Shown one piece after another: positions 16,939 through 26,597 of a DNA stretch of 64,000 nucleotides. Position 1 is the stretch's first letter. Every line of letters starts with the position of its first letter. The translations under genes were made by a program, and so were the position numbers. The DNA is from JBGSMF01 sp964651475 (GTDB taxonomy: Bacteria; Chloroflexota; Anaerolineae; Fen-1058), in NCBI GenBank assembly GCA_964651475.1, contig CAZYXV010000005.1:1-64000 (forward strand), given 5' to 3'. The notes below the pieces were generated by a model. That model did not search any database. It had not been told where the DNA came from and saw only the letters and a program-made list of their open reading frames with translations.

Positions 16939-18342
16939 GTGACCAAATTTCCCCTTCTCCCTTCAAATGATCTCGAGCGATTGACGACGTCCTTATCGGC
17001 TGGCGGGTGTTGCTCCATTGTGGGCTTGAGCAACACGGGCAAATCCACGCTGCTGCGCGCGGTGTGCGAGCCGGACGTTTTCAAGCCATCCTCGCGCGCA
17101 TCGTCCAAACCATCTGGCAACCGCGCGCTGGCAGACACGGCAATCTTTTACATAGATTGCAACGCCATGCTGACCATGAGTGAGCAAGGTTTCTACGAAG
17201 CGACGCTGCGCGCCGTCCAGGCCGAAATGGGGCGCCTGTCGGCCCTCGCGTCGTTGGTGGAGCGTGTAGAGAATTTGTATCGCAAAGTGGTGGAGCCGTC
17301 GTCGGCTTTTGTCGTGCCGCTCAGCTTTAACGAGAGCGTGATTGTTTTGTGCGAGCAATTGGGGCGGCGCGTGGTGTTCTTGTTTGACGAGTTCGACGAT
17401 CCTTTCGCCCGGCTGGATGGGCGCGTGTTTTTGAACCTGCGCGCGCTGCGCGACAAGTACGGCGAGCGTCTGTGCTTTGTCACGGCCACCGATGGGCTGT
17501 TAGCCGAAACTCGCAGCGACGCCGAAGCGTCCGAGTTTAGCGAGTTGTTCGCCGGCCACACGTATTTTTTGAAAATGTTCGCCCCAGACCTGGCGCGCCG
17601 GGTGGTGGCCGAGTTTATGCGGGGGCACGCGGTGACGTTGGGGCAAGAGGAAATGGATTTCATCTTGCAGCAGGCTGGCGGGCATCCCGGCTTGCTGCTG
17701 GCCGCCGCCAGTGTGCTGGTGGATGTGTTGAGCAGCGCGCCCACGGATTTGCGCCCGCCTAACTTGACGCTGGCCCGGCAATTACTGGATCGAAACGCGG
17801 CCGTGCGCAACGAGTGCGCGCGCTTGTGGGCGCAACTCGGCGAGGATGACCAGGTAACGCTGTTGAACGTGCTGACGCAGAGCGAACCCTTTGCGTCCAC
17901 AGTTCAGAGCGCGTGGCAGCGCCTGGTTGAACGAGGCATTCTCCAAGACAAGCCCTCTCAATCGCCCGAGGGTTTACATGTGGTGTTCAGCCCGCTTTTC
18001 GAGACGTTTGCCCGCCGCCAGTTTCGCGCCCGGCTGCCCCCTCAGTCGGGCATATACGTAGATGTGGACAGCGGCGAGGTGTGGGCCGATGGGCGCAAAA
18101 TCCCCACGCTCACCGACCTGGAATATCGCTTGCTTTTGCTGCTGTACGGCCGCATAGACAAGATTTGCGATAAATACCAGGTGGTCGAGGCGGTGTGGGG
18201 GCAAGAGTTCATTGACGACGTGGACGACAGCCGGGTAGAAAAGCTCATTTCGCGCCTGCGGCAAAAGCTGGAACACGACCCGGCTAATCCCCGCTACTTT
18301 CAAACCGTGCGCGGGCGAGGCTACCGGCTGATCAGCGGCTGA
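16939..18342 (+). CDS. ATPase fused to an OmpR-type winged-helix DNA-binding domain
   Basis: 467 residues. The N-terminus is a P-loop ATPase with Walker A GLSNTGKSTLL (near 29) and Walker B VVFLFDEFDD (near 145), of the type found in STAND/AAA-like regulators. The last ~95 residues are an OmpR/PhoB winged helix (LTDLEYRLLLLLYGR, VVEAVWG, DDSRVEKLISRLRQKLE, TVRGRGYRL). There is no receiver domain, so activity would be set by nucleotide state or a partner. GTG 16939 is chosen because earlier starts lie in the terminator T-run. It converges on the next gene with a 12-base gap. Confidence 0.8.
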   Translation: MTKFPLLPSNDLERLTTSLSAGGCCSIVGLSNTGKSTLLRAVCEPDVFKPSSRASSKPSGNRALADTAIFYIDCNAMLTMSEQGFYEATLRAVQAEMGRLSALASLVERVENLYRKVVEPSSAFVVPLSFNESVIVLCEQLGRRVVFLFDEFDDPFARLDGRVFLNLRALRDKYGERLCFVTATDGLLAETRSDAEASEFSELFAGHTYFLKMFAPDLARRVVAEFMRGHAVTLGQEEMDFILQQAGGHPGLLLAAASVLVDVLSSAPTDLRPPNLTLARQLLDRNAAVRNECARLWAQLGEDDQVTLLNVLTQSEPFASTVQSAWQRLVERGILQDKPSQSPEGLHVVFSPLFETFARRQFRARLPPQSGIYVDVDSGEVWADGRKIPTLTDLEYRLLLLLYGRIDKICDKYQVVEAVWGQEFIDDVDDSRVEKLISRLRQKLEHDPANPRYFQTVRGRGYRLISG

Positions 18343-18354
18343 CGATCGAGTTTG

Positions 18355-19254
18355 TCAGCCGCCAATGATTTGCAAGCACGCTCCCCACAGCAGCACCTGC
18401 ACCATCAGCGCCCCGCCCCACAACAGGTACGCGCCCAAGTGCTCTTTGTAATAGTACGCCACTCCCCCCAGCCCGGTGTTGGCGATCAGCGTGAGCAACC
18501 CGATCAACGGCAAAATGAATACTTGTGTGCGGCCCGCCATGCGATCGGGCAGCCCCGCCAGGTTATAGTGCATGCTGATAGTTTGAGGCAATCCCGGAAA
18601 ACGCCACGCCAACACGCCAAACAGCAACACCGCCAGCAACGCTGCTACCCCCACCATGCCCCAGGCCAGCTTGTCGCTCCACAGGGACCACTCTAACCAT
18701 TCGGGGCGGCGCGAACTTGGCTGGACGTCTTGAGTGGGGCCCATGGTTTTGCGCTGTTGAAAGGCTTCCAGAAACTTGAGCGGATCGGGCGGCGAAATGG
18801 CGTATGCCACTCCGGGCGTGATGACAAAGAGGATCTGGCTTCGTAAAGCCGTGGCGGCGTAAAACAGCGTCGTTCCCACGCCGGCCACCTCGCCGTGCCC
18901 CACCCACAAGCCGGGCCAGTACGCGCCCCGAAAGCGGATCGAGCCGCTCACCTGGCTGCCCGGCGCGATAGTCGTGATGGTTGACATGGGGATCACTTGC
19001 TGCGTGGCGCCCCAGTTAATGGCCAGCGCGTTGCGGTCGAGCGAGTAGCTCGAGCGGCGCAGCCCGGCCAGCCAGTATCCCAGGATGACAAACAGCGGCA
19101 GGCTGGCAAGCACCACCAGCCCCATCATAAAAGTGAGCAGTGTGATGGGGAGTTGGACGGCAATCCAAATCAATAATAGATCAAATATGACCAACCAGGC
19201 AATGATGCCGATGGTGACCCGCATGCCCAGCTGGCGATTGGTTTTCCATTCCAT
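18355..19254 (-). CDS. membrane protein with PH-like and DUF1648-like parts
   Basis: 299 residues. Two hydrophobic spans at the N-terminus lead into a PH-like beta domain (YSLDRNALAINWGATQQVIPMSTITTI). A further span, the DUF1648-type segment SMHYNLAGLPDRM, and two more spans follow. In other bacteria such domains sit in membrane proteins of unknown role. ATG 19254 lies four bases after the stop of the upstream lipoprotein gene, so the pair is translationally coupled. Confidence 0.7.
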   Translation of the reverse strand: MEWKTNRQLGMRVTIGIIAWLVIFDLLLIWIAVQLPITLLTFMMGLVVLASLPLFVILGYWLAGLRRSSYSLDRNALAINWGATQQVIPMSTITTIAPGSQVSGSIRFRGAYWPGLWVGHGEVAGVGTTLFYAATALRSQILFVITPGVAYAISPPDPLKFLEAFQQRKTMGPTQDVQPSSRRPEWLEWSLWSDKLAWGMVGVAALLAVLLFGVLAWRFPGLPQTISMHYNLAGLPDRMAGRTQVFILPLIGLLTLIANTGLGGVAYYYKEHLGAYLLWGGALMVQVLLWGACLQIIGG

Positions 19255-19258
19255 ATTC

Positions 19259-22200
19259 TTAATAAGCCGGCGACCAGCGTTCGCCGCCGTCGCCTGAAAT
19301 GTGCAGGCCGTCTGTGGCCGAGACGGCAAAGATGACGTGCGCGCCGTTTGTGCTGGGGGCGATGGCCAACGCGACAACTTCGGGCAAGCCGAGGGCCGGC
19401 CGCCACATTTGTCCCCCGTCGGTCGAGCGATAGACGCCCTGGTCGGTGCCCAAAAAGATCAGCCGGTCGTGCCCGAAATCGGGCGAAAGCGCCAGCGCGC
19501 TGGCCCACAACAGTTCGAGCGGCAGCCCGAGTTCGGCCGGGTGCCAGCTCGCGCCGCCGTCTGCCGAGCGGTAAACGTTGTGGTTTTCTTTGAGTGTGCC
19601 CAGGAACATTAGCCGGTCGCGCGCAAAGTCGGGCGAAAGCGCGAACGATTGAATCAGCCAGCTGCCTTGGGGCTTGTATACCCGACCCCAGTTCCGCCCG
19701 CCGTCGCCGCTGCGATACAGCCCGTCCGATTCCGTCCACACGTACACGCCCCGGTCGGCGGAAAAGTTGGGTGAAAAGGCCAGGTGGTTCAGCCCGCCGC
19801 CCGAAGGCAAGCCGGCGGCGTCCATCATCCACGTGTCGCCGCCGTCGCTCGAACGCAGCACGGTGGGCGTGCGATAGTCGCCCGCTATCATCAGCGTGCG
19901 GTCGCGGGCATAGTCGGGCGACACGGCCAGCGCGTTGATGGGGAACATGTTGCCTGCGCCAATCGGCAAGGCTTGCCAACGCTGGCCGCCGTCCGCCGAG
20001 CGATAGAGTTGAGAGCCGGTGGCGGCGAACACGGTGCGGTCGCGCGCATAGTCGGGCGAAATCGCCAGGTGCATGCGCCCGATGCCCAACTCGCGCGCCG
20101 GAAAGCCCGCCTCGCGCCAGCTCTCGCCTTTATCTGTGGAGAGCCATACGCTGCTTTCTTTGCTGGCCACGAACAGCGCGCCGTCTTGCGCGAAATCGGG
20201 CGAAAGCGCAATGGCTTCCAGGTGAGTAGGCGCCGGCCCCCTCATCTCGGCCGCTTGCCAGTCCCAATCGTCCACGCGCGCTCTCAGCACCTGGCCGCTG
20301 GCCGTGCCCAGCCACACAGCCATAGAATCCGCCGGATCGAAAGTGATGGTGGAGAGAGTTTGAGTGGCAATCGCTGCAAGCTGGCTGCCTGTCTGCCCGA
20401 CTTGCCACGAATCCCCGCCGTCGAGTGTGCGATAAAGCTGCCCAGAGTTTGCCAGCAGCAGCGCCGTGCGGTCGCGCTCGAAACCGGGCGAGAGCGCCAA
20501 AGCATCTTGTTTAGAAGCATCCCCAATGCCGCGCAGCGCGCCGCTCCATATCTGCCCGCCGTCCGTCGAGCGCAGCAGGCCCTGTTGATCGAACACGCCG
20601 AACATGGCGTGGGTGCGCCCAAAGCCGGGCGCGGGATACAGCGCCAGCGCCGTTCCGCCCCCCATCAACATCCACGAATCGCCCCGATCTTGCGAGACCA
20701 ACACGCCGCCGCCCTTGCGTTCCACGCTGAGGAATATTGTGCGATCGTGCTCGAAATCGGGTGAAAGCGCCAGCGCATAGGTTTTGGGATCCTGCGCCAG
20801 CGCCGCGTAGCGTTTGCCTAACGACACCCACGTCTGCCCGCCGTCCGTCGAGCGGTACAGCCCTCCAGACGATTGGGTGCGCGCGTACAGCGTTCGGTCG
20901 CGCCCAAAGACCGGCGAGATGGCCAGTTGGGCCACTCGCACGTCGCTCAGGCCGGCGCTGGCGGCTTGCCAGGATTGCCCGCCATCGTTCGAGCGGTACA
21001 CGCCGCGCTGCGTGGCGGCAAAGATCGTCCCATCTTGCGCCAGGGCCGCGTCGTTGACGCTGGACAGCGCCGGCGTATCGCTCCCCACGCCGTCCCACGC
21101 TGCGCCGCCATCCTGGCTTTGCAGCAACAGGCTGCCTTGTGGAGCGCCGCGCTCCCACAACCCAAAGATAGTCTGGCCAATCACCAGTTTCTTGACGGGC
21201 CGCCCGGACATTTGCGCTGCGGGCGCCGCTTGAGCGGGCGCCGCCTGGGTGGATGCAGCCTGAGCGGACGCCGCCTGCTGGCCCTGCCCGCTCAACACGA
21301 GCAAATCGCCTTGGCCCGATAGCACATACAGCCGGTCGGCCCCGGCGTCCAACGCCATCGCGGTGCAGGCATCGGGCAGCGCCGTATCGGCCACAGGCGA
21401 AAGCGTGGAGGCTTGCAGTGTCATCAACTGGCTGGGTTGGCCGCTGCTCAACACGTACAGCCGGTCGCGCTGCTCGTCCAGCGCGAGCTGCCCCCCGATG
21501 TTGAGCAGCTTTTGAGTGACGGTGAGCGGGTCGCCGCTCCAGATTTGCAGCGCCGCCGGCTCGGCAAAATATTCGCCCAGCGCCACAATCAATTGGCGCC
21601 GCGTCCCATCTACCACAACGTCGTTGACGCCGGAAACGATGAACTGGGGCTGGCCAGTGCGGAGCTCAATTTTCCACAACTCGTTTCGGTTGTTCGAGCC
21701 GGGGATGCCATTATTGATGCTGGCGTACAGCGCGTTGTGCGCATCGTCCGGCGCAATGGCGCGCACGTCGCGCGGCTCGCTCATCACAGGGGTCGAGTTT
21801 AATCCCGCCGCGCGAATGCGATAGAGGCCGCTTTGCCCGGGACCCTGGTACTGGATCGCGTACACGTCGCCGCTCAACTCGCTGGCGACGGGAATCGCGG
21901 GCGGCAGGGCAGAGGCGGGTGGCCCGTCCTTCTGCGCCAGGGTGATTTCCGTCATCAGGTTGCCCGAGCCGGTATTGTAGACTTGCAGCCCGCCCGGCAC
22001 GCCGACGAACAAGCGTTCGTTTGCGGCGTCCAGGGCCAGATTGCCGCCGGCCTCGATGCTTTTATCCACCGTGAGCTTGTCCGCCAAAATCACCAGTGTG
22101 CGCTGAGGCGCGCCGCTGACATAGATGCGCCCCCGCCCCGAGTCCAGCGCCAGTGGACGGGGATAGAGCCAGGGATCGTGAGTAAGGCCCAGCTTGATTT

Positions 22201-22432
22201 GATCCACAATCACAGGCGCGCCCGCCGGCTGGGCGGGGGTGGGTGTGTGTGCAGCGGCCGGGCTGGCGGTTGGTGTGGGCGTGCCCGCCGCCTGCGATAC
22301 ATCCGCCGTGAGCGACACGAGCGCGGTTGCGCTCGGCGTCGCCGGCGCAGGTGATGGGGCGGGCGCCGCCGGCGCGCAAGCGGCCAGCAGTACGCTTGTG
22401 AGCAAGATCACAAACATGCGTTTTATATTCAC
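19259..22432 (-). CDS. large secreted lipoprotein with Asp-box (Ycf48/sortilin-like) repeats
   Basis: 1057 residues. The N-terminus is a signal peptide with lipobox LLAAC, then a Pro/Thr/Ala-rich linker. Residues ~75-390 look like a YVTN/WD-type propeller (GRIYVSGAPQRTLVIL). After an Ala/Gln-rich linker come thirteen S-x-D-x-G-x-x-W Asp-boxes (first SQDGGAAW, last SGDGGERW), the BNR/Ycf48/Vps10 signature, enough for two propellers. It should sit on the outer face of the membrane as a scaffold or binding protein. GTG start after AGGAG. It is co-transcribed with the next membrane protein. Confidence 0.85.
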   Translation of the reverse strand: MNIKRMFVILLTSVLLAACAPAAPAPSPAPATPSATALVSLTADVSQAAGTPTPTASPAAAHTPTPAQPAGAPVIVDQIKLGLTHDPWLYPRPLALDSGRGRIYVSGAPQRTLVILADKLTVDKSIEAGGNLALDAANERLFVGVPGGLQVYNTGSGNLMTEITLAQKDGPPASALPPAIPVASELSGDVYAIQYQGPGQSGLYRIRAAGLNSTPVMSEPRDVRAIAPDDAHNALYASINNGIPGSNNRNELWKIELRTGQPQFIVSGVNDVVVDGTRRQLIVALGEYFAEPAALQIWSGDPLTVTQKLLNIGGQLALDEQRDRLYVLSSGQPSQLMTLQASTLSPVADTALPDACTAMALDAGADRLYVLSGQGDLLVLSGQGQQAASAQAASTQAAPAQAAPAAQMSGRPVKKLVIGQTIFGLWERGAPQGSLLLQSQDGGAAWDGVGSDTPALSSVNDAALAQDGTIFAATQRGVYRSNDGGQSWQAASAGLSDVRVAQLAISPVFGRDRTLYARTQSSGGLYRSTDGGQTWVSLGKRYAALAQDPKTYALALSPDFEHDRTIFLSVERKGGGVLVSQDRGDSWMLMGGGTALALYPAPGFGRTHAMFGVFDQQGLLRSTDGGQIWSGALRGIGDASKQDALALSPGFERDRTALLLANSGQLYRTLDGGDSWQVGQTGSQLAAIATQTLSTITFDPADSMAVWLGTASGQVLRARVDDWDWQAAEMRGPAPTHLEAIALSPDFAQDGALFVASKESSVWLSTDKGESWREAGFPARELGIGRMHLAISPDYARDRTVFAATGSQLYRSADGGQRWQALPIGAGNMFPINALAVSPDYARDRTLMIAGDYRTPTVLRSSDGGDTWMMDAAGLPSGGGLNHLAFSPNFSADRGVYVWTESDGLYRSGDGGRNWGRVYKPQGSWLIQSFALSPDFARDRLMFLGTLKENHNVYRSADGGASWHPAELGLPLELLWASALALSPDFGHDRLIFLGTDQGVYRSTDGGQMWRPALGLPEVVALAIAPSTNGAHVIFAVSATDGLHISGDGGERWSPAY

Positions 22433-22493
22433 GCTCCTATGTTAGCATTGTCGGGGCAGACTGTCAAACCAGGCGCGCGCCAAGGGGCTGGCG

Positions 22494-22526
22494 AGAAACC
22501 AGGTTTTTGCCAAAAACCTGGTTTCT
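22494..22526. repeat. perfect 16-bp palindrome between divergent genes
   Basis: AGAAACCAGGTTTTTG, a single C, then the exact inverse. It lies between the lipoprotein gene and the MCP cluster, 33 bases of perfect symmetry. It could be an operator, a cruciform or part of a repeat family (related words at 5584-5600). Confidence 0.7.
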
Positions 22527-22537
22527 GAATACCGTAT

Positions 22538-22610
22538 AAATACGGGGTCGGTAGCGTCCAAAATACCGTAGAGTTACGTATAGACAATGCGCCCCAAATG
22601 AGCGAAAATA
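22538..22610 (+). promoter_or_regulatory. shared upstream element, copy A (MCP/che operon)
   Basis: About 72 bases that align with 41427-41498 upstream of the second che operon. The core, TTACGTATAGACAAT preceded by GTAGA, is 20 of 21 identical between copies. The flanks share AAATACGGGG, AAATAC and CCAAATGA.CGA. TACGTA is palindromic and TAGA repeats about 12 bases apart, as in a regulator-binding site. It lies 147 bases before the first MCP start. Along with the palindrome it fills this 324-base gap. Confidence 0.65.
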
Positions 22611-22756
22611 ATTACAGTTCGTTTTGGTTATTTTGCCCACCAGCGCGGCGTGCTGCGCTTTTAATAAAGCATAGAGATACAGAGACAAAATATCCCCCAT
22701 ACACGAGCCGACCCAGCCGGCGCAAACCACAAGTCATTAGAATAAAGGAAAAGATA

Positions 22757-24730
22757 ATGTCTACTCAATCAGGTGTTCGCTCAAGAGAAACGTTTGGTTG
22801 GTGGAGCCGGTTCCGCATCGGTACCAAGATCACGGCCGGCTATATTCTAATCATCTTATTATTGGCCGGCGTGGTCGGCGTGGCTTACTGGGGACTGGCG
22901 CGCGTCACAAATGCCGACGACGCAGCCCTGGATAGCCAGAAAGACGTCACCGATCTCAGGACCCTGAATGCATATTTGACCTTGCAATCCGCAACTCGGG
23001 GTGATCTGCTTATCCATAACGACCTCAAGTCTATCGAGAATTTCAAAACGTACGCCCACAAGGTGGATGAAATGCTAGCCATGATTGCCGCGGCTGCAAC
23101 CACTGCCCAAGAACAGCAATGGGTTAAAGATATTGACCAGCTTGACAGCCAGTTCGATGCTATATTCCTCGACAAAAGTGTGCCGGCCTGGGAAAAAGGG
23201 GATCGAGAACAACTCCTTACACTTGACGAGGAAGCAGACAAAATCCAGGCGGAGATAGAAAGCACGATTGATCTCTATATCGCTTCCAATGACCAAGAAC
23301 TGAGCACTGCGAAGATAACATCTGATACAGTGCATAGCCAGACAATATGGCTGATGCTAGGCATTTCGGCTACTGCTGCTATTCTCAGTCTGGTTTTGGG
23401 CTACTTTCTCTCGCGTAGCATCTCCACTCCCGTGCAGGCCGTGGCTGAAGCGGCGCGCCGTTTGGCCGAGGGTGACTTGAACCTTGACGTGGCTGTGACC
23501 AGCGGCGACGAAGTGGGCGAGATGGCCGGCGCCTTTCAGCAGATGATTACCAGTTGGAGCGACATTATCCAGCAGGTGGCCGAGAGCGCCGGCAACGTGG
23601 GCGTAGCCTCGGAGCAGATGGCCTCCGCCGCCAGCCAGGCGGGGCAGGCCACGGCGCAGGTGGCCACGACGATTCAGCAGGTGGCGCGGGGGACGACGCA
23701 GCAAACGGAGAGCGTGACGCAGACGGTAACATCGGTGGAGCAAATGTCGCGGGCGATAGACAGCGTGTCCAAGGGCGCGCAAGAGCAGGCGGCGGCGGTG
23801 AGCAAATCGGCTACCATCACCACGCAGATTTCCACGGCCATCGGGCAGGTGACGGCGAGTGCGCGAGCCAGTGCGCAAGGGTCAGCGCAGGCGGCGCAGA
23901 CGGCGCGGACGGGGGCCAGGACGGTGGAAGACACCATCAAGGGCATCGAGAACATCCGGGAGAAGGTAGGGGCGTCGGCAGAGAAAGTGAAAGAGATGGG
24001 GCAGCGCTCGGAGCAGATTGGGGCCATCATCGAGACGATAGACGACATTGCGTCGCAGACCAATCTGCTGGCGCTGAACGCGGCCATCGAGGCGGCGCGC
24101 GCGGGGGAACACGGCAAGGGCTTTGCGGTGGTGGCCGACGAGGTGCGCAAGCTGGCCGAGAAATCGGCCGAGGCGACCAAGGAAATCGGGACGTTGATCA
24201 AGGGCATCCAAAAGACGGTGGCGGAAGCGGTGCAGGCGATGGACGAAGGCGCGAAGGAAGTGAGTGCTGGCGTGACGCGCGCCAACGAAGCGGGACAGGC
24301 GCTGAGCAGCATCCTGATCGCCGCCGAAGAATCCAACCGGCAGATCGCCGATATTGCCGCCGCCGCCTTACAGATGGATACCCTTGCCAACAACCTGGTG
24401 AGCGCCATGGACACCGTGTCGGCAGTAGTAGAGGAAAACACCGCCGCCACCGAGGAAATGGCGGCCGGCTCCGGCGAGGTGGCGCAGGCCATCGAAAACA
24501 TTGCGGGCGTCTCGGAAGAAAACAGCGCCTCGGCGGAAGAAGTGTCTGCGGCGGTGGAAGAGGTGAACGCCCAGGTGGAAGAGTTTATCGCCTCGGCCCA
24601 ATCCCTGGCCGATATGGCGCAGACCTTGCAGAGCTTGGTGGCGCAATTCAACCTGCCGGAGGCGTCTCTGGACAGGGAATCCAAGAAAAAATCGGCGCCG
24701 GCGCGGAGCACCGCCAGGCGAAACGCGTAG
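22757..24730 (+). CDS. mcp: methyl-accepting chemotaxis protein 1 (four-helix-bundle sensor, single HAMP)
   Basis: 657 residues. TM1 at ~27-47, a ~155-residue periplasmic helical region of the 4HB type, TM2 at ~205-227, one canonical HAMP (EGDLNLDV...DEVGEMAGAF), then the signalling hairpin with tip SQTNLLALNAAIEAARAGEHGKGF. No C-terminal CheR-tethering pentapeptide. ATG 22757 follows AAAGGA. An in-frame ATG at 22598 lies in the shared regulatory element and has no RBS. It is the first of five MCP genes and the only one without extra HAMP units. Confidence 0.92.
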   Translation: MSTQSGVRSRETFGWWSRFRIGTKITAGYILIILLLAGVVGVAYWGLARVTNADDAALDSQKDVTDLRTLNAYLTLQSATRGDLLIHNDLKSIENFKTYAHKVDEMLAMIAAAATTAQEQQWVKDIDQLDSQFDAIFLDKSVPAWEKGDREQLLTLDEEADKIQAEIESTIDLYIASNDQELSTAKITSDTVHSQTIWLMLGISATAAILSLVLGYFLSRSISTPVQAVAEAARRLAEGDLNLDVAVTSGDEVGEMAGAFQQMITSWSDIIQQVAESAGNVGVASEQMASAASQAGQATAQVATTIQQVARGTTQQTESVTQTVTSVEQMSRAIDSVSKGAQEQAAAVSKSATITTQISTAIGQVTASARASAQGSAQAAQTARTGARTVEDTIKGIENIREKVGASAEKVKEMGQRSEQIGAIIETIDDIASQTNLLALNAAIEAARAGEHGKGFAVVADEVRKLAEKSAEATKEIGTLIKGIQKTVAEAVQAMDEGAKEVSAGVTRANEAGQALSSILIAAEESNRQIADIAAAALQMDTLANNLVSAMDTVSAVVEENTAATEEMAAGSGEVAQAIENIAGVSEENSASAEEVSAAVEEVNAQVEEFIASAQSLADMAQTLQSLVAQFNLPEASLDRESKKKSAPARSTARRNA

Positions 24731-24762
24731 AGTATAAGGCAAGACGCACAGAGAGGTGAAAA

Positions 24763-26577
24763 ATGCAGGATTACTTGTTGCTGACAGCCGGAGTAGTTGT
24801 CGGCTGCGTTGGAATCATGGCAACGCTATACGCCATTTACCGCCGAGGGATTGCCATACGTTTAGGGGCTATCATGTTGGCATGTATTGTGTTTGCTGCT
24901 TATATGGCTTTTTTTCTCGGCAGAGAAGGCCTCAGGCTGGAAAGGCTCGGCGTGGCCGTGATCGTCGCCGTGCCGCCCATTGCAGCTTGTTTTGTCATAA
25001 TCGCCAGGCAAATCGTCACTCCCGCCAGGTTGATTGCCGAGGCGGCCGCCGGCATCGCCGCTGGCGACGTGAGCCAGCAGGTAGACATCAAAAGCAGAGA
25101 CGAGTTGGGCGACATGGCGGACGCCTTTCAACGCATGATTGTGTATTTGCAGGGTGTGGCAGGTGCTGCCGAGCGGCTGTCGCAGGGCGATGTGGCAGTG
25201 GAGGTGATGCCGCAATCGGACAAGGACGTGTTAGGACTGGCTTTTCGGCGGATGGTGGATTATCAGCAAGAGATGGCGCAGGCGGCCGGTCTCTTGGCGC
25301 AAGGCGACCTGACCGCCGAGGTGACGCCGCAGTGCAAAGAAGATGTGTTGGGCAATGCTTTCGCCCAGATGATTGCCAATCTGCGCGACCTGATCCAGCA
25401 GGTGGCCGAGAACGCAGACAACGTGGGGACGGCCTCGGGGCAGATGGCGTCGGCGGCTGGGCAGGCGGGGCAGGCCACGGCGCAGGTAGCGACGACGATC
25501 CAGCAGGTGGCGCGCGGGACGACGCAGCAAACGGAGAGCGTGACACGCACGGTGGCGTCGGTGGAGCAAATGTCGCGGGCGATAGAGAGTGTGTCCAAGG
25601 GCGCGCAAGAGCAGGCGGCGGCGGTGAGCAAATCGGCGGCCATCACCACGCAGATTTCCACAGCCATTGGGCAGGTGACGGCGAGTGCGCGGGCCAGCGC
25701 GCAAGGGTCGGCGCAGGCGGCGCAGACGGCGCGGGCGGGCGCCAGGACGGTGGAAGAGACAATCAAGGGTATTGAGAGCATCCGCGAGAAGGTGGGGCAA
25801 TCGGCGCAAAAGGTGCGAGACATGGGGCAGCGTTCGGAGCAAATCGGGGCCATCATCGAGACGATAGACGACATTGCGTCGCAGACCAATCTGCTGGCGC
25901 TGAACGCGGCCATCGAGGCGGCGCGCGCGGGGGAACACGGCAAGGGCTTTGCGGTGGTGGCCGACGAGGTGCGCAAGCTGGCCGAGAAATCGGCCGAGGC
26001 GACCAAGGAAATCGGGACGTTGATCAAGGGCATCCAAAAGACGGTGGCGGAAGCGGTGCAGGCGATGGACGAAGGCGCGAAGGAAGTGAGTGCTGGCGTG
26101 ACGCGCGCCAACGAAGCGGGGGAGGCGCTGAGCAGCATCCTGATCGCCGCCGAAGAATCCAACCGGCAGGTAGCCGATATTGCCGCCGCCGCCCAGCAGA
26201 TGGACGTTTTCGCCAATGACCTGGTGAGCGCGATGGATGCCGTATCGGCGGTGGTGGAGGAAAACACGGCCGCCACCGAAGAAATGGCCACTGGCTCCGG
26301 CGAGGTGGCCGAGGCCATCGAAAACATTGCGGGCGTCTCGGAAGAGAACAGCGCCTCGGCCGAAGAGGTCTCGGCGGCGGTGGAAGAAGTGAACGCCCAG
26401 GTGGAAGAGTTCATTGCCTCGGCCCAATCCCTGGCCGATATGGCGCAGACGCTCCAGACGCTCGTGGCGCGCTTCAACCTGCCGGGGACGTCGGAGAGTT
26501 ATGAGCGGCGAGAGAAGGTGAGCCAGCCTGTTTCAAAGGCGCGAGCAACACCGAGTCGAAAAATTGCTGTTCAATAA
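24763..26577 (+). CDS. mcp: methyl-accepting chemotaxis protein 2 (no periplasmic domain, 1+2 HAMP units)
   Basis: 604 residues. Three closely spaced hydrophobic spans (about 4-24, 30-50, 62-84) replace a sensor domain, so it must sense within the membrane or cytoplasm or follow its neighbours. A canonical HAMP (AGDVSQQV...DELGDMADAF) is followed by two HAMP-like units with cores SQGDVAVEVMPQSDKDVLG and AQGDLTAEVTPQCKEDVLG. The hairpin tip DNA is nearly identical to that of MCP1. ATG 24763 follows AGAGGTG. Confidence 0.92.
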   Translation: MQDYLLLTAGVVVGCVGIMATLYAIYRRGIAIRLGAIMLACIVFAAYMAFFLGREGLRLERLGVAVIVAVPPIAACFVIIARQIVTPARLIAEAAAGIAAGDVSQQVDIKSRDELGDMADAFQRMIVYLQGVAGAAERLSQGDVAVEVMPQSDKDVLGLAFRRMVDYQQEMAQAAGLLAQGDLTAEVTPQCKEDVLGNAFAQMIANLRDLIQQVAENADNVGTASGQMASAAGQAGQATAQVATTIQQVARGTTQQTESVTRTVASVEQMSRAIESVSKGAQEQAAAVSKSAAITTQISTAIGQVTASARASAQGSAQAAQTARAGARTVEETIKGIESIREKVGQSAQKVRDMGQRSEQIGAIIETIDDIASQTNLLALNAAIEAARAGEHGKGFAVVADEVRKLAEKSAEATKEIGTLIKGIQKTVAEAVQAMDEGAKEVSAGVTRANEAGEALSSILIAAEESNRQVADIAAAAQQMDVFANDLVSAMDAVSAVVEENTAATEEMATGSGEVAEAIENIAGVSEENSASAEEVSAAVEEVNAQVEEFIASAQSLADMAQTLQTLVARFNLPGTSESYERREKVSQPVSKARATPSRKIAVQ

Positions 26578-26597
26578 AAGATTTGGGGGAAAAGAAC

